Shown piece after piece: positions 47,900-57,174 of a stretch of 64,000 bases of DNA (positions within the stretch are counted from its first letter, which is position 1; the number at the start of each line of letters is the position of its first letter). The stretch is from Aestuariivirga litoralis (lineage in GTDB: Bacteria; Pseudomonadota; Alphaproteobacteria; Rhizobiales; Aestuariivirgaceae). Location: the NCBI RefSeq assembly GCF_015714715.1, contig NZ_WAHS01000001.1, positions 124,001 through 188,000 of the forward strand, read 5' to 3'. The position numbers and the translations under genes are program-made. Below the pieces are notes generated by a model. It ran no database searches and was not told where the DNA came from. It worked only from the letters and a program-made list of their open reading frames with translations.

Positions 47900-49293
47900 G
47901 CGATGGCCTGCAGCGGTGAGGGCCGCTGTGAGGGATAAAGCTTTGAAAATTCGCGCAGCACCAGCGGGGCCAGGTCCTGTTCGGTCACTGGCGGGCTGAA
48001 ATAGAAACCTTGCAGGTAATGCACGCCCAGGTCACGCAGGGATTTTGCCTGGGTTTCGCTCTCGATTCCCTCGGCGGTGATTTTCAGTCTCAAGCTGTTG
48101 GCCAGGCCGACGATGGATTGCGCCACGCCCTTGGCCGATGCCGTCAGGTCCATCGCAGCGATGAAAGCCTTGTCGAGCTTCAGCTTGGAGAACGGGAATT
48201 TCCACAGATAGCTCAGGCTGGAATAGCCGGTGCCGAAATCATCGAGCACAATCGAACACCCCAGATCGTAGATGGCCTTGAGCTGTTCCAGCACATTGTC
48301 GGAATTGACCAGCAAGGTGCTTTCGGTGATTTCGAGTTCAAGCCGGTTGGGCGCCATGCCGGATTTAACCAGCGCCTTTTTCACATCGGCCACCAAAGTG
48401 CCAGTGTGGAACTGGTCAGGCGAAATATTCACGGCCAAGGTCAAATGCGGCGGCCAGTGGGCGGCGGCGGAACAGGCTTCCTGCAGCGCCCAGGCACCGA
48501 AGATGGAAATCATGCCGGCACTTTCCGCCACTGGGATGAATTCGGCTGGAGACACCATGCCCAGATCGCGGCAATTCATTCGCATCAAGGCTTCAAAGCC
48601 GGCCAGCGCGCCGCTATTGGCGTCATAGACCGGCTGATAGCGGAGGCTCAGTTCATTCTTCTCAAGGCAACCCTGCAAGGCATAGAGCACTTCGTTGCGG
48701 CGCTTGAAGCTGCGGGCGATTTCCGGATTGAACATCACCCGGCCCATCGAGCCACGCAGCATGGCGGATTCCAATGCGAGTTCTGCGTTCTGAATCAGGT
48801 TTACGGTGGCGCGCCCGCTTTCGCTCAGGAGTGAAACGCCGGCGGCCAGCTCAATCGACAGGGGGCGGTCCAGCCATTCCACCGGCTGGCTCAGTTCGCG
48901 CAACACGTCGTCGGCCAGCTGCATGGCGTGATCGTGAGTGGAAACATGGGGGAAGAAGACTGCAAACTGGCTTTGATCCATGCGCGCGGAGACGCAGCCG
49001 GGAACAGCGGATTGGTTCAGGCGCGCGGCGAGCGCAGAGAGCACATAGTCGCCGGCATGGCGGCCCAGCGTGCCAGAAATTTTCGGCATGCCATGGACCA
49101 TCACTTCAACCAGGGCACCGTCAAATAGGTGAGCATTGAAGGCGGCGACGCGCTGTTCCTCGATGACGGAATAGAACGAGACGCGGTTCAGCAGGCCGGT
49201 CAATGCATCATGCTTTGAAAGCCGGTCAATATCGGCTTCAAGCTTGACGATGCGGTCGCGCAGAACTTCAACAGACTCTTGCGTCAAGGCCAC
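47896..49293 (-). CDS. Cyclic-di-GMP phosphodiesterase with degenerate GGDEF domain
   Basis: A 465-residue cytosolic protein with no membrane segment. A short coiled coil ([19 protein letters not shown]) precedes a GGDEF-fold domain (about 28-185) in which the signature is replaced by MDQSQ (105-109), so no cyclase activity is expected. The EAL domain (about 205-455) keeps FEALMRM (Glu234), [29 protein letters not shown] and AEGIE, so it should hydrolyse c-di-GMP. The GGDEF part may sense GTP. Divergent from the CAP-domain gene. Confidence 0.9.
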
Positions 49294-49358
49294 TAAATTA
49301 AAGTCTCCAAAAGCTCCGGATTCAGTTATTCTGGCGTCAAAGATGGGATCAGTCTCTT

Positions 49359-49949
49359 ATGCCCAAGTTAATTTTGCGTCAGGTGGTATGCCAAGTCGCA
49401 TTAACCTTATTGATTTCTTTCCTTGCCTCTAGCTGCCCGGCGCGTGCCGAAACTTACATGCAATTTGCCGGGCGGATGATGGCGAAGGGGCAATTCCGTG
49501 CAGACATCGAGAAGGCCTTGTTTTTGAAAGTGAATGCGTACCGCGCGGGGAAAGGGCTCAAGGTTCTTGAACCTGACGCCACGCTGCAATTTGCAGCGCG
49601 CGCCCATGCCGGGGATATGTCCGTACACGGATTTATTGGCCATGTGGCCTCAACCGGCCAGGATTTTGACAGCCGGATGCGCGCCTTCAAGGGTGGCGGA
49701 CTGCTCATTTTGCCTGCGATGGGGGAGAATGCGGCCGCCTTCAAGGCGCCGGATGGAGCTGATCCAGACAGCGTGGCGGAGGGTCTTTTCCAGTCCTGGC
49801 TGCACAGCAATCCGCACCGGCTGGCGATGGCGTCACGCGATTATCTGCGTGGTGCGGTAGGGGTTTCAGTAGCTGGCGGCAAAGCCTATGCCGACCAGAT
49901 TTTCGTTGGCGCACAAGTGCAGACCAATATTTTCGGAGCGTCGCCGTGA
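49359..49949 (+). CDS. Exported CAP/SCP-domain protein
   Basis: A 196-residue protein with signal peptide (VALTLLISFLASSCPARA) and one CAP domain. Landmarks are LFLKVNAYRAGKGLKVLEPD, the His in ARAHAGDMSVHGFIGH, GENAA, and a C-terminal FQSWLHSNPHRLAMASRDYL close to the family W-x-x-S-x-x-H-x-x-N block. Bacterial members are extracytoplasmic with unknown activity. Followed by a strong terminator. Confidence 0.87.
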   Translation: MPKLILRQVVCQVALTLLISFLASSCPARAETYMQFAGRMMAKGQFRADIEKALFLKVNAYRAGKGLKVLEPDATLQFAARAHAGDMSVHGFIGHVASTGQDFDSRMRAFKGGGLLILPAMGENAAAFKAPDGADPDSVAEGLFQSWLHSNPHRLAMASRDYLRGAVGVSVAGGKAYADQIFVGAQVQTNIFGASP

Positions 49950-49956
49950 CAAAAAA

Positions 49957-49979
49957 ACGGGCGCAGAATTTGCGCCCGT
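49957..49979. terminator. Bidirectional terminator between the CAP gene and rpoH
   Basis: ACGGGCGCA-GAATT-TGCGCCCGT, a perfect 9-bp stem after a run of seven A; serves the convergent CAP-domain gene and rpoH. Confidence 0.88.
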
Positions 49980-50002
49980 TGGGATTTCTGTTTTGACCGG
50001 AT

Positions 50003-50929
50003 TTACATCGCCGGCTGCGGCAATGCTCTGGCCTTGCCTGCGAGGGCAGGGGCCACTTTGGTGGCTGCGGCTTTCACAGCCTTTTGCAGCTTTTCAAAGG
50101 CTTTCACCTCGATCTGGCGGATGCGTTCGCGGCTCACGTTGAATTCCTGCGACAGGTCTTCGAGCGTGGCTGGTTCGTCCTGCAGCTTGCGGGCTTCGAT
50201 GACACGGCGTTCGCGGTCGCTGAGCTTGGTCAAGGCTTCGGTCAGCATCGAATTGCGCTGGCCGGCCTCTTCATTTTCAGCAACCATCTGTTCGGGCGTG
50301 TCGGCATCATCGACCAGCCAATCCTGCCATTCGACATCACCTTCGGCATCCGAACGCAGAGGCGCATTCAACGAAGCGTCGCCTTGCAAGCGGCGGTTCA
50401 TCGAGACAACGTCCTTCTCGTCCACGCCCAAATTCTTGGCGATGTATTTCACGTGTTCAGGGCGCAGATCGCCTTCTTCCAGAGCCTGAATCTTGCTCTT
50501 CATCTTGCGCAGATTGAAGAACAGCTTCTTCTGGCTGGAGGTGGTGCCAATCTTTACCAGTGACCACGAGCGCAGCACGAACTCTTGAATCTGCGCCTTG
50601 ATCCACCACATGGCGTAGGTGGCAAGGCGGAAGCCCTTGTCCGGCTCGAAGCGCTTCACGGCATGCATCAGGCCAATGTTGCCTTCGGAAATAACGTCAC
50701 CGATCGGCAGGCCATAGCCGCGGTAACCCATGGCAATCTTGGCCACGAGGCGGAGATGGCTGGTGATCATGCGTTCGGCGGCCTTGGGATCTTCGTGTTC
50801 TTTCCAGGCTTTGCCGAGCATGTATTCTTCTTCAGGCGTCAGCATCGGGAATTTCCGGATGTCCTGGAGATAGCGGTTCAGGCTGCCCTCGCCGCCTGAT
50901 AAAATTGGCATATTCAATGACTTGGCCAT
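50003..50929 (-). CDS. rpoH: Heat-shock sigma factor RpoH (sigma 32)
   Basis: A 308-residue sigma factor. Region 2 is KAAERMITSHLRLVAKIAMG to GFRLATYAMWWIKAQIQEF; the RpoH box QKKLFFNLRKMK follows; region 4 is LSDRERRVIEARKL and NVSRERIRQIEVKAFEKL. An RluD-type gene upstream is a familiar rhizobial neighbour, but here a tmpAB pair lies between. The 171-bp gap 50930-51100 should hold its promoter; I could not pick a convincing one. Confidence 0.96.
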   Translation of the reverse strand: MAKSLNMPILSGGEGSLNRYLQDIRKFPMLTPEEEYMLGKAWKEHEDPKAAERMITSHLRLVAKIAMGYRGYGLPIGDVISEGNIGLMHAVKRFEPDKGFRLATYAMWWIKAQIQEFVLRSWSLVKIGTTSSQKKLFFNLRKMKSKIQALEEGDLRPEHVKYIAKNLGVDEKDVVSMNRRLQGDASLNAPLRSDAEGDVEWQDWLVDDADTPEQMVAENEEAGQRNSMLTEALTKLSDRERRVIEARKLQDEPATLEDLSQEFNVSRERIRQIEVKAFEKLQKAVKAAATKVAPALAGKARALPQPAM

Positions 50930-51100
50930 TGTTTGATCCTTCTGGGCTCTTTCAGCCCCTAACCCTAGAGACGGGATATAGGTGCAATGTGGCGAATTTA
51001 AAGAGCCGTAACCATAATGGTCACAGTTTAATGTTGGCTCCTGTCGCGCGTCCCTCTGCGATAAGTCAGGTGAGGTCGCTCAAGTTCCAGCGGGACAAGC

Positions 51101-51682
51101 CTAAATTGCCTTGTGCTGCCTGACGACGCGTTCGAGAAGGGGCACATAGTCTTCAAATTGCTTGGTTTTCATCCCCGCAACCTTGCCTGCCTCATCCCAC
51201 ACCCGCACCCGCACGGCTTCAGAGTGGAAGGGGTTCTGGCGGAACTCAGCGACTTCGGCGTCTGACATAGGGCCGCCTTGGAGCTCCAGCGTATGCTTGG
51301 AAGCGGTTGAAAGCTTTGCATAATAGCTGGGATCGGTGGCGCAGAGGAAGCGCTTGGCCGACACATGCAGCCGCACGCATTCCACCAGCACGGGCGGGAA
51401 GAAGGGGGCCAGCACTTCCGCCCCTGCCTCGTCGTGATGCTTATCTTCAGTGTCTTCCGGCGAGTAGGAGCCGAATTCCGAGGTGTAGTGGCCCACGTCA
51501 TGGAGCAGGGCTGCGGCGACCAGAACATCCGGAGCGCCTTCGGCTTCGGCGAAATGCGCGCCTTGCAGCATGTGTTCGGCCATGGTGACCGGCTCGCCCA
51601 GGTAATCTTCCGCTCCGCGGCGTTCGAAAATGCTGGCGAGGAAGGGCACGATGGTGGTGGCGTCGAGTTTTTCCGGTTTCAT
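51101..51682 (-). CDS. tmpB: HD-domain diiron oxygenase for hydroxyphosphonate cleavage (TmpB/PhnZ-like)
   Basis: A 193-residue HD-fold protein. The loop [15 protein letters not shown] gives the Tyr27/Glu30 pair that in PhnZ/TmpB marks oxygenases rather than phosphohydrolases. Metal ligands are His37, His61-Asp62 (ALLHDVGH) and His106. TmpB oxidatively cleaves (R)-1-hydroxy-2-trimethylaminoethylphosphonate to glycine betaine and phosphate. The call is strengthened by the 4-bp overlap with a TmpA-like gene. Specific substrate is inferred from pairing. Confidence 0.78.
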   Translation of the reverse strand: MKPEKLDATTIVPFLASIFERRGAEDYLGEPVTMAEHMLQGAHFAEAEGAPDVLVAAALLHDVGHYTSEFGSYSPEDTEDKHHDEAGAEVLAPFFPPVLVECVRLHVSAKRFLCATDPSYYAKLSTASKHTLELQGGPMSDAEVAEFRQNPFHSEAVRVRVWDEAGKVAGMKTKQFEDYVPLLERVVRQHKAI

Positions 51683-52833
51683 TCGGCGGCCTTCGGGCTT
51701 TGGGTTTCAACAAGGGAGGCGAGGGTGGAGAGAAGGCCATCCTTGTCGGCGTAGCAGCCTTGCAGCCAGCGCGAGCCATGGCCGGAGAAGGCGGTGCGTG
51801 CATGCAGGATGCGGGTATTGTCGACAATGAAGGCTTCGCCCGGCGCCAGCTTGAAGCTGACTTCGAAACGCTTGTCCTCGATCAGCTCGGCCAGGCGGCG
51901 GTAGGCTTCGTACCAGCTGGCCATCGCTTCAAACGGAACATCTTCAGTCGGTGCGGCGGAGCGGTTGTTGAAGCGGATGGCGAGGAGTTCACCGTCAGGC
52001 CCCAGCTCGATCATCGGGCGCTTGGCGCGCAGGCGCACGCCATTGCTGCCGGCATATTCATAGCGGGCAGGAAAGCCGCTGAGCAGTTCGACAGCTTTGG
52101 GGTTTTCTGCTTGCAACGCGGCCACCACGGCAAAGGCATCAACCACAGTGGACTCGCCGCCATCCACGGTGTTTTCCAGGCAGCTCAAAATCTGCAGCGT
52201 GGGCACCGGGTCACGATACGGGTTGTCGGTATGGGCCTGCAGGCCGAGATTGGTATAGGCGAGGTTGCTGGGATTGACCTCGGCCTTCACTTCGAACCAG
52301 CGGCCATAATTGGTCTCGCGCACATAGCCGAAGGTTTTGACGATGTCGCACAGCGCGCCTGACGTAGTGGGCACACCTTCCACCACGGCGAAACCATAAC
52401 GCTCGACTGCACCCAGCCAGTGGGCCAGCGTGTCGCGGTTCTGCTGCATGTCGCTGAGCCGCGCGCGTGGCACATTCGCTTGCATGTCCGCACCCGTCCA
52501 GCGGGTAATGGCCGGGCTGGTCCAGGCGATGGCATCAGACGGCTTGCGATCATAGCGATGGTTGTGCAGCCAATCGGCAGGGAAGGTGACCGACTTGTTC
52601 TCGGGCGTGAAAGTTACGCGCAATGTGCCGCCCACAATTTCTGCCGCGCTGATTTTCGTGGCGGCAGGAATATCGAGAATGGTGACCAGTCTTTGGCCAT
52701 TGCCGGCACTGCGCGTCTTGTCATCCAGCGCATTGTCGCGCAGCCACATGGCGTGGAAACGCGCTTGCGCGCCATCGGCCCAATGCAGTTCCAGTTCCGA
52801 ACCCGCCGCATTCACCCGGGCTTTGCTGAGCAT
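51679..52833 (-). CDS. tmpA: 2-oxoglutarate/Fe(II) dioxygenase, TmpA-like
   Basis: A 384-residue protein of the gamma-butyrobetaine dioxygenase branch. A DUF971-type N-terminal domain contains [16 protein letters not shown], where the zinc cysteines of true butyrobetaine dioxygenase are absent. The TauD/TfdA core has the iron triad His201-x-Asp203 in LQAHTDNPY and His344 in [13 protein letters not shown]. TmpA hydroxylates 2-trimethylaminoethylphosphonate, feeding TmpB. AGAGGC precedes ATG 52833. Located 63 bp downstream of the pseudouridine synthase gene. Confidence 0.78.
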   Translation of the reverse strand: MLSKARVNAAGSELELHWADGAQARFHAMWLRDNALDDKTRSAGNGQRLVTILDIPAATKISAAEIVGGTLRVTFTPENKSVTFPADWLHNHRYDRKPSDAIAWTSPAITRWTGADMQANVPRARLSDMQQNRDTLAHWLGAVERYGFAVVEGVPTTSGALCDIVKTFGYVRETNYGRWFEVKAEVNPSNLAYTNLGLQAHTDNPYRDPVPTLQILSCLENTVDGGESTVVDAFAVVAALQAENPKAVELLSGFPARYEYAGSNGVRLRAKRPMIELGPDGELLAIRFNNRSAAPTEDVPFEAMASWYEAYRRLAELIEDKRFEVSFKLAPGEAFIVDNTRILHARTAFSGHGSRWLQGCYADKDGLLSTLASLVETQSPKAAE

Positions 52834-52896
52834 GTTGCCTCTCCGAATTTTTCCGGCATCAAAGCCAGAATTCGTGACCGGTGCAAGACGGCAGGA

Positions 52897-53865
52897 TTAC
52901 GCAGCTTTGAGTGCCAGCAAAAGCGCGGCCATTACTGGCGGCAGGGGTGCTTCGAAGCGCAGATGTTTCCCGGTGCGCGGATGATCAAAGCCCAGCACGG
53001 TGGCATGCAAAGCCTGACCGCGCAGATGGCTCAGGGCATCCTGTGCGGGCTTCGGCAATTTGGATTTCGATGCGGCGAAGCCGCTGCCATAGGTGCCATC
53101 GCCCAACAGTGGATGGCCGAGATGCGCCATATGCACCCTGATCTGGTGGGTGCGCCCGGTTTCCAGATGGCAGCGGATCAAACTGGCCGCCGCGAAAGCC
53201 TGCACCACGTCGTAATGCGTGATGGCTTCCTTGGCGCTTTCGGAATTCGACACGGCCATCTTCTGCCGGTTGGCCGAGGAGCGGGCGAGACCAGTGCTCA
53301 CCGTGCCAGACTTGCGGTCGAGCTTGCCCCAGACGAGGGCCAGATATTCGCGCTCCATCCTTCCGTCGCGGCCATGGGCAGCGAATTGCTCGGACAGAGA
53401 CGCATGCGCCTTGTCATTCTTGGCCACGACGAGAAGGCCCGACGTTTCCTTGTCGATGCGGTGCACGATGCCGGGGCGCTTTACGCCGCCGATGCCGGAG
53501 AGTGAATCGCCGCAATGCGCGATCAAGGCATTGACCAGCGTGCCGGTCTCATTGCCCGCCCCCGGATGCACCACAAGGCCTGCCGGCTTGTTGATGACGA
53601 TCAGGTCCTTGTCTTCAAAGATGACATCGAGCGAAATATTCTCGGCCTGCGGTTCGGCGGGTGCGGCTTCCGGCACCTCGACGACCACTTCCTGGCCGGG
53701 CTTCAGTTTCAGGCTCATGTCGTCCGCCGTCTCGCCCTCGACAGAGACACAGCCATCCGCAATAAGCTTCTGGAAGCGCGCGCGGCTGATCTCAGCAAAT
53801 TGCGACGCCAGGAACTTGTCGAGGCGGGAAGCTTCCGTTGCAGTGGCTGTGAGGATGTTGGACAT
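52897..53865 (-). CDS. rluD: RluA/RluD-family 23S rRNA pseudouridine synthase
   Basis: A 322-residue enzyme: N-terminal S4 domain (RLDKFLASQFAEISRARFQK), then the RluA catalytic domain with IVHRIDKETSGLLVVAKND (catalytic Asp in HRIDKETSG) and GRTHQIRVHMAHLGHPLLGD. Its start codon directly abuts the start of the divergent small gene (CATATG shared region). Confidence 0.93.
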   Translation of the reverse strand: MSNILTATATEASRLDKFLASQFAEISRARFQKLIADGCVSVEGETADDMSLKLKPGQEVVVEVPEAAPAEPQAENISLDVIFEDKDLIVINKPAGLVVHPGAGNETGTLVNALIAHCGDSLSGIGGVKRPGIVHRIDKETSGLLVVAKNDKAHASLSEQFAAHGRDGRMEREYLALVWGKLDRKSGTVSTGLARSSANRQKMAVSNSESAKEAITHYDVVQAFAAASLIRCHLETGRTHQIRVHMAHLGHPLLGDGTYGSGFAASKSKLPKPAQDALSHLRGQALHATVLGFDHPRTGKHLRFEAPLPPVMAALLLALKAA

Positions 53866-54006
53866 ATGAGCGAAGAGAAGAAACCTGAAATGACGAAGGG
53901 CCAGCGGCGCTTGCTATGGCTGGTCTATATCATGGGCGGGGTTCTGGTAACGCTGTTTGTTTTCATCCTCGGAACGATCCTCTGGATGCTCACCCATCAC
54001 GCCTGA
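53866..54006 (+). CDS. 46-residue single-span membrane protein (DUF6476-like)
   Basis: MSEEKKPEMTKGQRRLLW leads into one transmembrane helix (about residues 18-42) and ends THHA. Small proteins of this layout sit divergently to RluA-type genes in Rhizobiales; function unknown. The start codon begins one base after that of rluD on the other strand, so both must be initiated from overlapping promoters or leaderless messages. Confidence 0.65.
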   Translation: MSEEKKPEMTKGQRRLLWLVYIMGGVLVTLFVFILGTILWMLTHHA

Positions 54007-54049
54007 GGGGCTTGCGGCGCCCGGGGCTGCGCTGTAAGCGTAGCCCAAC

Positions 54050-54124
54050 GCTCCCTTCGTCTATCGGTTAGGACGGCAGCCTCTCACGTTGCAAAGACGG
54101 GTTCGACTCCCGTAGGGAGCGCCA
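54050..54124 (+). tRNA. tRNA-Glu (anticodon CTC)
   Basis: Acceptor arms GCTCCCT / AGGGAGC pair perfectly; anticodon stem GCAGC / GTTGC encloses loop CTCTCAC, giving anticodon CTC; T arm ACGGGTTCGACTCCCGT; discriminator G and CCA are encoded (54121-54124). Layout matches bacterial tRNA-Glu. It is the boundary between core genome and the accessory stretch to its right, and tRNA 3' ends are common integration sites. Confidence 0.93.
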
Positions 54125-54251
54125 TAGTTTTCGTAGCTTCATTTGTCCGTTGAGAAACAGTAGGTTATCTATAAGGCGCAATTTCGCTTTACCCAACTAT
54201 TTTACCCAACCGGGTTACCCAAGTCTCCAAAAGAAACACGGTCCCGCATAA
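54125..54251. other. Island-boundary stretch with repeated TTACCCAA words
   Basis: AT-rich DNA directly after the tRNA. TTACCCAA occurs at about 54190, 54204 and 54217 (the last within CGGGTTACCCAAG). I see no gene and no integrase start. Repeated words beside a tRNA 3' end may be remains of recombinase arm sites. Confidence 0.4.
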
Positions 54252-55139
54252 GTGACAAACATCGATAAGGGAAGTTCATACCGACCCACTTTTGCTCAGC
54301 GCGAAGGTATCGAAGAAATACCACCCGAGCTCGCGCCAAAATCAATCTCGATAGGTGCCGCAAATCTTCTTTGGCATGTGGTCAATCAGTCGATTGAAGC
54401 CAGCACAAAACGTGGAACGATGGATACGTACATAGCCGCGCCTTGGTGGACCATTCTTCGTGACTGGATGGTAAGGCAGGGCGGGCGGTCCGACAAAATA
54501 TCAATCAGCGGCGCTACGGTGAAAGCGCATGTCGCCCCACTTTTCATGGGGGGCGCAGCATATCATCACCCATTGGGCTTTATCGATTTCGTTCTACAGC
54601 ATGCGCTGTGTCCAGCCAACTTCGCTGCGCAAGTCCAGAGCGCACTTATCGAAGGACGAATGGGTTACCGTGTGGCGGCAGACAAACAGCTCTATCCGAT
54701 CTTCTCCGAAGCAGAAGCTGCCACTGTTACTCAAGCGTTGGATGATTTGGCCTCAACACCGTATGCAGGCGCAAACACACATCTCGTAAGTTCAGCCCAG
54801 AACCTGTTTGCCGGTGATTATGCGGGGAGCATACGTGAGAGTATCCACGCTATAGAGTCCGTTGCCAGCATTTTGGCGGGAAAATCTAAGAGTGGGCTCG
54901 GCGCGGCATTGAATATTTTGGAAGCCAAAGGCGTTATACATGGTGCGTTGAAGGAAGGGTTTAGGGCACTCTACTGGTGGACCAGTGACGAAAAGGGCGT
55001 TCGGCACTCGCTCTTGGAGGACGGTGATGCGAATGTTGACGTTACTGACGCAGCTTTCATGCTGGGCGCGAGTGCGGCCTTCGTCAGCTATTTAATCAAC
55101 AAAGGCAGGAATGCCGGACTGCTTCCAGCGACGTCATAG
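54252..55139 (+). CDS. AbiJ-NTD4/HEPN-like abortive-infection-type protein
   Basis: A 295-residue cytosolic protein. The N-terminal part (RPTFAQREGIEEIPPELAPK, then ISIGAANLLWHVV) has the pattern of the AbiJ-NTD4 domain. The middle GYRVAADKQLYPIFSEAEAA and the C-terminal run SIRESIHAIESVASILAGKS and AAFMLGASAAFVSYLINKG match the HEPN-like half of STM4504/CBY_0614-type proteins. Such proteins are found in defence islands. The only start is GTG 54252 directly after an in-frame TAA, with a poor ribosome site. First gene after the tRNA. Confidence 0.72.
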   Translation: MTNIDKGSSYRPTFAQREGIEEIPPELAPKSISIGAANLLWHVVNQSIEASTKRGTMDTYIAAPWWTILRDWMVRQGGRSDKISISGATVKAHVAPLFMGGAAYHHPLGFIDFVLQHALCPANFAAQVQSALIEGRMGYRVAADKQLYPIFSEAEAATVTQALDDLASTPYAGANTHLVSSAQNLFAGDYAGSIRESIHAIESVASILAGKSKSGLGAALNILEAKGVIHGALKEGFRALYWWTSDEKGVRHSLLEDGDANVDVTDAAFMLGASAAFVSYLINKGRNAGLLPATS

Positions 55140-55142
55140 CAA

Positions 55143-55610
55143 CTAGTTCGCATTCTGCTCTCTCATGCTTGCGCAACTAATAAGTAGGCCCTCACAGCGG
55201 TGAAGTGCCTCTTTCGCAGCCGCACTTATGGCCGGGCTCTCATCATAGGCCAAACTGTACATGCGCAAAGTATGGGCGCAGAGAAACAGGGCTTGCAGTG
55301 TGGTGTCACTCTTGCCCCGTGTCTTTTCTTGTATCGCAACGTAATGGGCAATTTCGACGCCAGCGTTCTCCAATGCCTTCTTCTTTGCCGCTCTGTTAGG
55401 CGCATTGAGAGCAGCATCCTTGTGTTGCTGCATCAGCTGCACGCCTTTTGTGATGAACCATTCGCCCACTTGGTTCGAATAGGCGGCATCGGCCATCACC
55501 ATTTCGCGGAATGCATTTGAGTAAGCCATAGCCTCGTCTATCTGCGAAATCTCAGATTTCGTTTTTGTGGAAACCGCATTGGAAACTGCCGTCAGAAGCT
55601 TTGAGAACAT
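55143..55610 (-). CDS. Orphan helical protein in the island
   Basis: A 155-residue predicted all-helical protein, with an amphipathic start (MFSKLLTAVSNAVSTKTKS) and a body such as QLMQQHKDAALNAPNRAAKK. Neither signal peptide nor membrane helix. Its stop is 3 bp from the stop of the AbiJ-like gene (convergent). AAGG before the start. No family recognised. Confidence 0.55.
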   Translation of the reverse strand: MFSKLLTAVSNAVSTKTKSEISQIDEAMAYSNAFREMVMADAAYSNQVGEWFITKGVQLMQQHKDAALNAPNRAAKKKALENAGVEIAHYVAIQEKTRGKSDTTLQALFLCAHTLRMYSLAYDESPAISAAAKEALHRCEGLLISCASMREQNAN

Positions 55611-55749
55611 TCGAGTACCTTAGATTGGTGTGTGAAAGCTGGCAATCGGTCAACGGTTGGAGTGTTCAGGGTGTGCAATGCACAGGCGTAGATCGCTTTC
55701 CTATGCAGATGCACACCCCGAGGTTTGCATACCTTGTTAGCCTTCTGGC

Positions 55750-56613
55750 TTAGAAGTCGGAGTTGACCTCCCGTTCAAACTCCTCTGCCATTCTGGAGTA
55801 AAGCCGGGTCGAGTAGTAGTGAATTGCCAAGAGAAACACATCTGGCATCTCAGCAGGCTTCTTCCCAAAGACCCGCCCGAGTTTCTTTCCCCATGCTTTG
55901 CCCTGCTTATCCCTCCAGTCATCACCCTTGGCAGGCATCACTTTGCCCTCCTTCACATCGCGCCATGTCAGGCTCTTGGGGTCGGTGTCGGGGTAATCGT
56001 TCCCGAACTCCTTCAGACGTTCTCTCATGTTTGCCACTGTCCGTTCGGATACCCCTGCCGCCGCCGCAATCTTAGCTTTCGATAGTGCGGCATCCTCCAG
56101 AGTCACCAGCTTCCAAGCCCTTTCAGTCTTGTCATCCTTCGACATCGCTAGCTTGTTGCGGCTGTTGAACGCGACTGCCGCTGCCATCGCCTCGGGGAGG
56201 GCTCCGACGAACACCTCGACCGCCGTTCCTTCGCGCAGAACTGTTGGCGGCTCAGAGGCTTTCAGCTTTCCCGCTTCAAAGTCCCTCGCCAAGTCTGCAA
56301 TCGCCATTGCCCGATGGTGGCCGTCAATGATGTAGAAGCGTTGACCGCTCCACCACAACACGAGCGGCGGGAACTTGTCGCCTCGCAACAGGGCCTCATA
56401 GAGTTCGTCGCGATGTTCGATGCTTTCATCCTCTGTCCCCTCAAACGTGCGGGGCTGAAAGACGGAAGTGGCGAAGTGGTACTCGCCTCGTTTCATCATC
56501 GTGGGTGCTTCGGGCTGTGGGCGACCCTCGTTACGCTCGGTTAGCAGGCGGGCATAACCTTGGGCAAACGTCGGGGTTTCAACTTGCGCTGAGGGCGCAG
56601 TGGTAGCTGTCAT
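55750..56613 (-). CDS. ParB/Srx-fold DGHHR protein with HTH
   Basis: A 287-residue protein. A ParB-N/sulfiredoxin-like domain is marked by LVLWWSGQRFYIIDGHHRAM (about 84-103), where the DGHHR replaces the GxRR nucleotide motif of plasmid ParB. A helix-turn-helix follows (ALSKAKIAAAAGVSERTVAN, about 172-191), then a basic C-terminal region. Stand-alone versions occur on phages and islands, where some are nucleases or CTP/ATP-binding DNA proteins. GGAGATG precedes the ATG. Next to the RNase H pair on the same strand. Confidence 0.75.
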   Translation of the reverse strand: MTATTAPSAQVETPTFAQGYARLLTERNEGRPQPEAPTMMKRGEYHFATSVFQPRTFEGTEDESIEHRDELYEALLRGDKFPPLVLWWSGQRFYIIDGHHRAMAIADLARDFEAGKLKASEPPTVLREGTAVEVFVGALPEAMAAAVAFNSRNKLAMSKDDKTERAWKLVTLEDAALSKAKIAAAAGVSERTVANMRERLKEFGNDYPDTDPKSLTWRDVKEGKVMPAKGDDWRDKQGKAWGKKLGRVFGKKPAEMPDVFLLAIHYYSTRLYSRMAEEFEREVNSDF

Positions 56614-56709
56614 GTAAACATCTCCGTGATGTGGTGGGGTTGATGGGAGGGCGAACGCACGGTGGGTGCCGTGCGCTGCATTGGTGTTAAATCTAGGTTG
56701 AGGGTGTGG

Positions 56710-57174
56710 TTAGGGGTGGGACGAAAGGCGGGCGCTCTGCCGCTCAGCCTCTTGACGAGCGAGGCGGTCCACCTCTTGATTGACCACGTCGTCGCCGTGG
56801 CCCTTGACCCATAACCACTGGACCACGCGGCCCTCGGTCAAAGCCAAGAGTTCCTGCCAGAGGGCCAGGTTCTTGACGGGCTTCTTATCGGCAGTCCGCC
56901 AGCCATTCTTGCGCCATCCGAAGACCCAACGCGTCATGCCGTCCACAACGTATTTGGCGTCCAGCACGAAGGTTATGGGTGCATCAGTTTTCATCGACTT
57001 CAGAGCAGCTATAGGTCCCGCAAGCTCCATCTGATTGTTGGTGGTGTGAGAAGCGCCACCGACGAGAACGCGCTCATCCGCGCCCCGCCGCATGATCACG
57101 GCATAGCCACCGGGGCCGGGATTATTGAGGCATGAGCCGTCTGCGTAGACGATGACGTGTTCAAGGGACGCCAT
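56710..57174 (-). CDS. rnhA: Ribonuclease HI, island copy
   Basis: A 154-residue RNase HI with the full catalytic set: Asp12 in VYADGSCLNNPGPGG, Glu50 in NNQMELAG, Asp72 in FVLDAKYVVDG, His126 and Asp136 (NQEVDRLARQ). It hydrolyses RNA in RNA-DNA hybrids. The ATG shares a base with the stop of the upstream RNase H-like gene (TAATG), showing coupling. A frame extension to 57375 is only overlap with that gene. Confidence 0.9.
   Translation of the reverse strand: MASLEHVIVYADGSCLNNPGPGGYAVIMRRGADERVLVGGASHTTNNQMELAGPIAALKSMKTDAPITFVLDAKYVVDGMTRWVFGWRKNGWRTADKKPVKNLALWQELLALTEGRVVQWLWVKGHGDDVVNQEVDRLARQEAERQSARLSSHP

Noticed and set aside
50930-51100. CTTGAGC ... CTTATC as an RpoH-type promoter for rpoH
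   Set aside because: Spacing is too short for either the sigma-32 or the housekeeping consensus of alphaproteobacteria.
54050-54124. Alternative reading of the tRNA as a fragment duplicated by integration
   Set aside because: The cloverleaf is complete with encoded CCA, so it is a full functional gene and not an attachment-site remnant.
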